Shown here piece after piece: positions 6,832 to 10,421 of a stretch of DNA of 10,421 nt. The stretch lies in assembly GCA_016256075.1 (NCBI GenBank), contig SDVU01000805.1:1-10421 (forward strand). Direction: 5' to 3'. The notes under the pieces are model-generated. The model was not told the origin of the DNA, did no database searches, and worked only from the letters and a program-made list of their open reading frames with translations. A program made the position numbers and the translations under genes. Source of the DNA: Dictyocoela muelleri. Taxonomy: Eukaryota; Microsporidia. How positions within the stretch are numbered: position 1 is the first letter of the stretch; every line of letters begins with the position of its first letter.

Positions 6832-7385
6832 AATTTTTAATTTTTTTTTTCTTAATTAGGTATTTTAAAAAAAATACAAAAACGATAAATAGCTTTAAAA
6901 CAGAATGATATTCATAAATGCCTTTTATAAATTACACCCTTTAATAAATATGGTTATTCATTATTTAATATCTACGATGGATTTATTCTTTATTAATTTT
7001 GTAAATAGTAATTAATATTTTCGAGAAAAATTTAAAATAAAAAACAAAGACTCTTCAAAGTAGATATTAGAAAATAATAATTTTACAAATCTCAAAATAT
7101 TTCTTATAAATCTTTATTCTAATAAATTTTTATTATAACTCAGGTAATGAAATTTAGTAGAATAGTAATTGACGGACAAAAACAAATATACTTTTATCTT
7201 ATCATTTTGTTTATAAAAATTTTCATCCCAGAAATGACCTTTAAATTTATATGTTTCCAAATAAAGAAGTTTTAAATGTTATTTTAAATACCTGAAAAAT
7301 ATCTCTATTTATCAAAAAGTATAAAATTTGAAACATTTTGAAACAAGTTTTGCTTAACAGTTAAAATAAAAAATTAAAAATATTT
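6832..7385. other. Non-coding spacer
   Basis: About 550 bases, A/T-rich, no open frame of note, no hairpin or repeat seen. It contains no clear CCC or GGG triplet close to the next gene's ATG. Confidence 0.6.
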
Positions 7386-8102
7386 ATGAACAACATAATC
7401 AATAATACGGAAAGAATTAATTCCTTGAAAACAAAAATAACAAAATTAAAAAATTCAGGTTTATTAAAAAATAGAAAAAAGATTATTCTACCTGATATAC
7501 AATATTTCAAGCCTATAAAAACTAAAAGAGGACTAAAAATAAAAGCATACGAACTTGATATTATTGGAACAGACATATCAGCCATTAATAATTATTTTTT
7601 AGTTTATAACGATAAAATCAATATCTACAAATGGACTGATAAGATAAAACTTGTTAAAAAAATAGATTCACATTTAATTGTTTTTTTATTGAAAAGTGGC
7701 CGAATAGATAAAATAAAAAATGTTTTGTTCAATATTCTTTTAACTGTTTATTCTCAGGATATCGAGCGATTTGAAAGTGTTTTGGAAAATGTTATTCTGT
7801 TTTTAGAAATTGTTAATGTTTCTGATATGAAAATAGAAAATGATTTTTTGGTAGTTGATAGGGTCGGGGAAAGGGTAGTTTATAATCAGAAATTGCAATT
7901 TATAGATTTTTTGGTAAATTTTAATGATACAAAATGTGATTCTAATTTGTATTTGTCTTTTTGTAGTTTGAAAATTGTACAACCTGATAAATCTTTTGAT
8001 GAGGAAATTTATTTGGGAGAATATCGACAAATTTTTTTTATTGAGAACTATGCTTTGGTATTAATGAAAGACAAAATGATGATTTTATCTTTTGAGACGT
8101 AA
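7386..8102 (+). CDS. Hypothetical protein, 238 residues
   Basis: I do not recognise this protein. The frame is bounded by an in-frame stop at 7368 and begins at its first ATG; unlike the other three genes it has no CCC triplet near the start. The first 35 residues are basic and rich in Lys, Asn and Ile (ITKLKNSGLLKNRKK). Residues 55-95 and 175-238 show short alternating hydrophobic strands (YFLVYNDKINIYKW; YALVLMKDKMMILSFET) that could be blades of a beta-propeller or another beta-rich fold. Between them, about 95-140, is a helical stretch (LIVFLLKSGRIDKIKNVLFN). No membrane segment or signal peptide is seen. Its third-base choice and A/T content look like those of its neighbours, and it converges on the membrane-protein gene with a 174-base gap. 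That it is a real gene rests on length, position and composition alone. Confidence 0.6.
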   Translation: MNNIINNTERINSLKTKITKLKNSGLLKNRKKIILPDIQYFKPIKTKRGLKIKAYELDIIGTDISAINNYFLVYNDKINIYKWTDKIKLVKKIDSHLIVFLLKSGRIDKIKNVLFNILLTVYSQDIERFESVLENVILFLEIVNVSDMKIENDFLVVDRVGERVVYNQKLQFIDFLVNFNDTKCDSNLYLSFCSLKIVQPDKSFDEEIYLGEYRQIFFIENYALVLMKDKMMILSFET

Positions 8103-8276
8103 TGATAAAAGGCTGTTATTATCTAGAATAATTTTAAGGGATAATTTAAAGATAGTAATGTTTTAAGGGTAATTAATTAAATTAATAAAAATTTTTAAAA
8201 TGTTATTTAATTCTTAATTAGGAATTTTTTAAACAAAAGGTATTTTTTTTACATTTTTATTTTTGTATTATACTTT
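8103..8276. other. Convergent intergenic spacer
   Basis: 174 bases between the stop codons of two convergent genes, presumably holding both 3' ends. A/T-rich, with T-runs on both strands but no strong hairpin. Confidence 0.6.
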
Positions 8277-9008
8277 CTAATGCCTAATTTCATTTTCATT
8301 TACCATATATCGACTTAAAATTGGTTCAAAACTTGAATCTAATTCAGTTAATGAATTATCAGGACTAAAATCTGGTTCAATAACTCTTTTGGCTCTTAAA
8401 GATGCAGTCCCAAACCCAACTCTTTCATTTTTATGAATTTTCGGCAAAGGCTTCGGCGTTTGATAAATTGGCACCGACAAAGAAATCTTAATAAGCACAA
8501 AAATAATGAAATCAATAATAAAAAGTGAAATACCAAATATCAAATAAAACTTAATCAATTCCTCAACATTACGTCTTAAAATTGTTATACAATCATTTAC
8601 ATCTTCCCCACACCCAAATCCATTTTGTACTTGTGTACGCAACTCAAGACTAATTGAAAGTAGTCCCGCAGCCTTACTAAAATGGCCTATATAAATAAAC
8701 CTGCAATACAAAATAAAAAGCAACATCATTACCAACGAAAAGAAATTTATAAAAATATAAAATTTCATATACAATTTACGTTTTGTGTAGATGCAACATA
8801 CCGAGTATAGCGACATCATTGTGTTGGTAATAAATGTTAGTTTGTAGATAGTTGATAGTTCGCAATAGGAAATGTTGAGCCGAGGCTCTATGTTTGAATA
8901 GTTTAGATAGGCAATGTGGACAACGAGAAGAGTGATTGAAAGAATTATTTGGAAGATGCTTAGAAGATGTACCAACATCTGGAGACACTTGTATGTCTTG
9001 GTTAACAT
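8277..9008 (-). CDS. Four-helix membrane protein with tetraspanin-like topology
   Basis: The open frame extends to 9050, but its first codon there is TTG. The first ATG is at 9008, preceded by a CCC triplet, so I start the protein there (243 residues). Four hydrophobic segments lie at about residues 12-35, 54-74, 83-106 and 153-175. The loop between helices 3 and 4 is the longest (about 46 residues) and carries two cysteines, in FGCGEDVNDC at 133 and 140. The first loop carries Cys49. The C-terminal tail of about 68 residues is hydrophilic and partly Pro-rich (QTPKPLPKIHKNE). The spacing of helices, the short first loop and the large Cys-bearing second loop recall tetraspanins, but the diagnostic CCG is missing and the loop is short. 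Function unknown; plasma membrane or endomembrane location is inferred. Convergent with the hypothetical gene at 7386. Confidence 0.7.
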   Translation of the reverse strand: MLTKTYKCLQMLVHLLSIFQIILSITLLVVHIAYLNYSNIEPRLNISYCELSTIYKLTFITNTMMSLYSVCCIYTKRKLYMKFYIFINFFSLVMMLLFILYCRFIYIGHFSKAAGLLSISLELRTQVQNGFGCGEDVNDCITILRRNVEELIKFYLIFGISLFIIDFIIFVLIKISLSVPIYQTPKPLPKIHKNERVGFGTASLRAKRVIEPDFSPDNSLTELDSSFEPILSRYMVNENEIRH

Positions 9009-9016
9009 GATTTTTC

Positions 9017-9019
9017 GGG
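9017..9019 (-). promoter_or_regulatory. Start-proximal CCC motif of the membrane-protein gene
   Basis: On the minus strand the sequence reads ATCCCGAAAAATCATG, with CCC eight bases before the ATG at 9008. This decides the start in favour of 9008 over any upstream non-ATG codon. Confidence 0.45.
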
Positions 9020-9144
9020 ATATTTTTAGAAAAATAGATTTTTTAACCAATCGTAAAAGTGATAAATTGCTATAAAGGGGAATTTATAAAAAGGAGTTTA
9101 ATGAGGATAATTGATGACAAGTGTTTAAAAGATAATGAAATAGT

Positions 9145-9225
9145 AAGGATAAAAAGATTGTTAAAGATAAAAAGATTGTTAAAGATAAAAGGATTGTTAA
9201 GAATAAAAAGATTGTTAAGGATAAT
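9145..9225. repeat. 18-bp minisatellite, four and a half units
   Basis: Units at 9145, 9163, 9181 and 9199 follow the consensus AARGATAAAAAGATTGTT, with a partial fifth unit at 9217. Because 18 is a multiple of three, an open frame crosses it and would encode repeated RLLKIK, which explains the apparent plus-strand frame at 9059-9241. Confidence 0.9.
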
Positions 9226-9271
9226 ATTTTATTGTGAATAATATTTTATTATGAATAATATTTTATTAAAG
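9221..9271. repeat. 17-bp minisatellite, three units
   Basis: Units start at 9221, 9238 and 9255 with consensus ATAATATTTTATTRTGA; the third ends AAAG. It abuts and slightly overlaps the 18-bp array but has a different unit, so two amplification events occurred side by side. Confidence 0.9.
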
Positions 9272-10280
9272 ATTATTGTTTTATAATAATTACTGCTATG
9301 TTTTTAAAACATCATGTCTATTGAGTTTAATAAATTCTTTAAACTTAATTTTGAACTTTTTTGATAATTATAATAAAAAAATTAGAAGTTTATAATAGTA
9401 TTAGCAATTTCTTGATAGTTGTATTTTTGCTTTAATCTGTTTATTAAAAATAGAATTACTTAACCTGAAAATAAAATATTAAAAAAAATAAAAATTTTAT
9501 AAAAATAAATAATTTCAATTTAACTTCAAATAATATAATAAAGTCCTTGTGCTTTAATTCATTGTTAACACATTCTTTTCATTATTTAAATATAATAAAT
9601 TAGGATACCCTCTTATAATGTTATATTTATTAAGGAACTTTTGTTAATAAATTTTTTTTGTGATAAAAATATTAATAAGAAGTAGCGATAATGACTGTAA
9701 TCAATAGTAAATTTAAATATTATTTTTCTAAGAATTCACCTTTTTTCATGGCTTTATATCAATACCAATAATATTTAGCTTAATCTTCTTTTTTATCATA
9801 AAGAGAAATTTATTATAAAAAATATTTACTCTGCGTATATATGCAGATTAAAAGGTAACAAATGTATATCAAATAAAAAAGATGTTTTAGATTTAATTTA
9901 TGATTTTTAAAATTAAAAAATGAAAAAAGCTTAATTAGATTTATTAAATTATATTTATCGATTAATTAGGTAATAATATTTAAGATTTATGTTAAATCTG
10001 CTTTCTTTTGATTCATGATCAACATAATTGATCATAAAAAAAGGGTTAAAGTGCGGGATATCTTTATGAGTTATTTTAAAATCTATAAGCAATATACCCT
10101 TATGAATATACACGCAATTAGAAAAATTGTAAATACCTTAAATATTAGAATAAAGACTGAGGGCTTGTTTGTTCTAAAAATTTAAGAAAATTAAAGTAAA
10201 ATAATTTCAGAATTTATCGATTTAAGACAAAAAAATGTACGTTGAATTTTCAAATGTCTAATATTTATTATTAATGAATG
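9272..10280. other. About 1 kb of A/T-rich DNA without a recognisable gene
   Basis: No frame of useful length. Small palindromes are present, such as ATGATCAA at 10015-10022 pairing with 10028-10035 around a five-base loop. A 27-codon frame at 10102-10185 (MNIHAIRKIVN...) is preceded by CCC two bases before its ATG, exactly as in the Rpn3-like gene. It is too short and featureless to call a gene. Confidence 0.5.
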
Positions 10281-10284
10281 ACGA

Positions 10285-10311
10285 ACGCCAGATCATATCC
10301 CACGCCAGATC
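10285..10311. repeat. ACGCCAGATC direct repeat, 17-bp period
   Basis: The ten-base word ACGCCAGATC occurs at 10285-10294 and 10302-10311. It marks the start of the GC-rich stretch at the right edge of the window. Confidence 0.8.
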
Positions 10312-10355
10312 GGCACCCACATACTTTTCAATAATTTATTTTCATATTATGTCGC

Positions 10356-10416
10356 GCGCGCTGCGAGCAACATGCGCGCTACGCGCAACATTTTTTTATT
10401 TTTTTAAAAAATACGC
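10356..10416. repeat. 18-bp GC-rich tandem duplication plus copy C of the GCGC/T-run/TACGC repeat
   Basis: Units at 10356-10373 and 10374-10391 (GCGCGCTRCGMGCAACAT) agree at 16 of 18 positions. The second unit runs into a T-run, then AAAAAATACGC ending at 10416, which aligns with 5994-6028. The feature is cut near the window end, so its full extent is unknown. Confidence 0.75.
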
Positions 10417-10421
10417 CAATA

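Noticed and set aside
9009-9050. N-terminal extension of the membrane protein (MVKKSIF...)
   Set aside because: The first codon is TTG; in a eukaryotic nuclear gene the ATG at 9008, with a CCC motif just upstream, is the better start.
9059-9241. Small gene with RLLKIK repeats divergent from the membrane-protein gene
   Set aside because: The frame is open because an 18-bp minisatellite crosses it; the first codon is GTG and the first ATG leaves only 47 codons, mostly repeat.
1-10421. CRISPR array, operon or bacterial defence system
   Set aside because: The tandem arrays have no unique spacers, genes are widely separated without ribosome binding sites, and the recognisable proteins are eukaryotic.

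Overview
This window looks like an AT-rich, transposon-bearing eukaryotic genome with compact intronless genes, most likely a microsporidian with one of the larger genomes. The reasons are: short, highly diverged genes for eukaryotic functions (a shortened proteasome lid subunit like Rpn3 and a 133-residue dUTPase-family protein); a CCC triplet 2-8 bases before the ATG of three of the four genes, matching the CCC-like start-proximal signal known from microsporidia; no bacterial-type ribosome binding sites; and decayed MULE and hAT DNA transposons. The assignment is an inference and no species is claimed.

Layout. Bases 1-690 are non-coding, with a GC-rich island (328-357) and a tRNA-like sequence on the minus strand (about 376-452). 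Bases 725-2197 are a broken MULE-type DNA transposon, transposase on the minus strand, bracketed by imperfect terminal inverted repeats and followed by an (AT)14 run. Bases 2228-3540 are a repeat block: two copies of a 156-158 bp direct repeat separated by about 0.8 kb, whose inner edges carry several palindromes built on the motif AACGCCTTTT, then a 40-bp near-perfect palindrome.

Genes. 3678-4766 (+) is Rpn3-like. 6430-6831 (+) is a dUTPase-family protein that keeps the C-terminal Gly-rich motif V but seems to have lost the active-site motifs I-III. 7386-8102 (+) is an unrecognised 238-residue protein. 8277-9008 (-) is a four-helix membrane protein of tetraspanin-like topology, convergent with 7386-8102. 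The three plus-strand genes are 0.55-1.7 kb apart, so they are not an operon and show no obvious common pathway; proteasome lid assembly, nucleotide metabolism and a membrane protein are separate housekeeping roles.

Between genes there are a 20-bp tandem array after rpn3 (4785-4904), a short non-autonomous hAT-like element (5171-5579), a GC-rich island with two tandem stem-loops (5935-6047), two adjacent minisatellites (9145-9271), and at the right edge a GC-rich stretch with short tandem duplications (10285-10391). The GC-rich blocks at 328, 5994 and 10381 share a layout (GCGC, T-run, A-run, TACGC or similar) and may belong to one unnamed repeat family.

The items most worth following are the apparently non-catalytic dUTPase-fold gene, the palindrome-edged repeat block beside rpn3, and the hAT-like element, whose ends resemble arthropod-type hAT ends.
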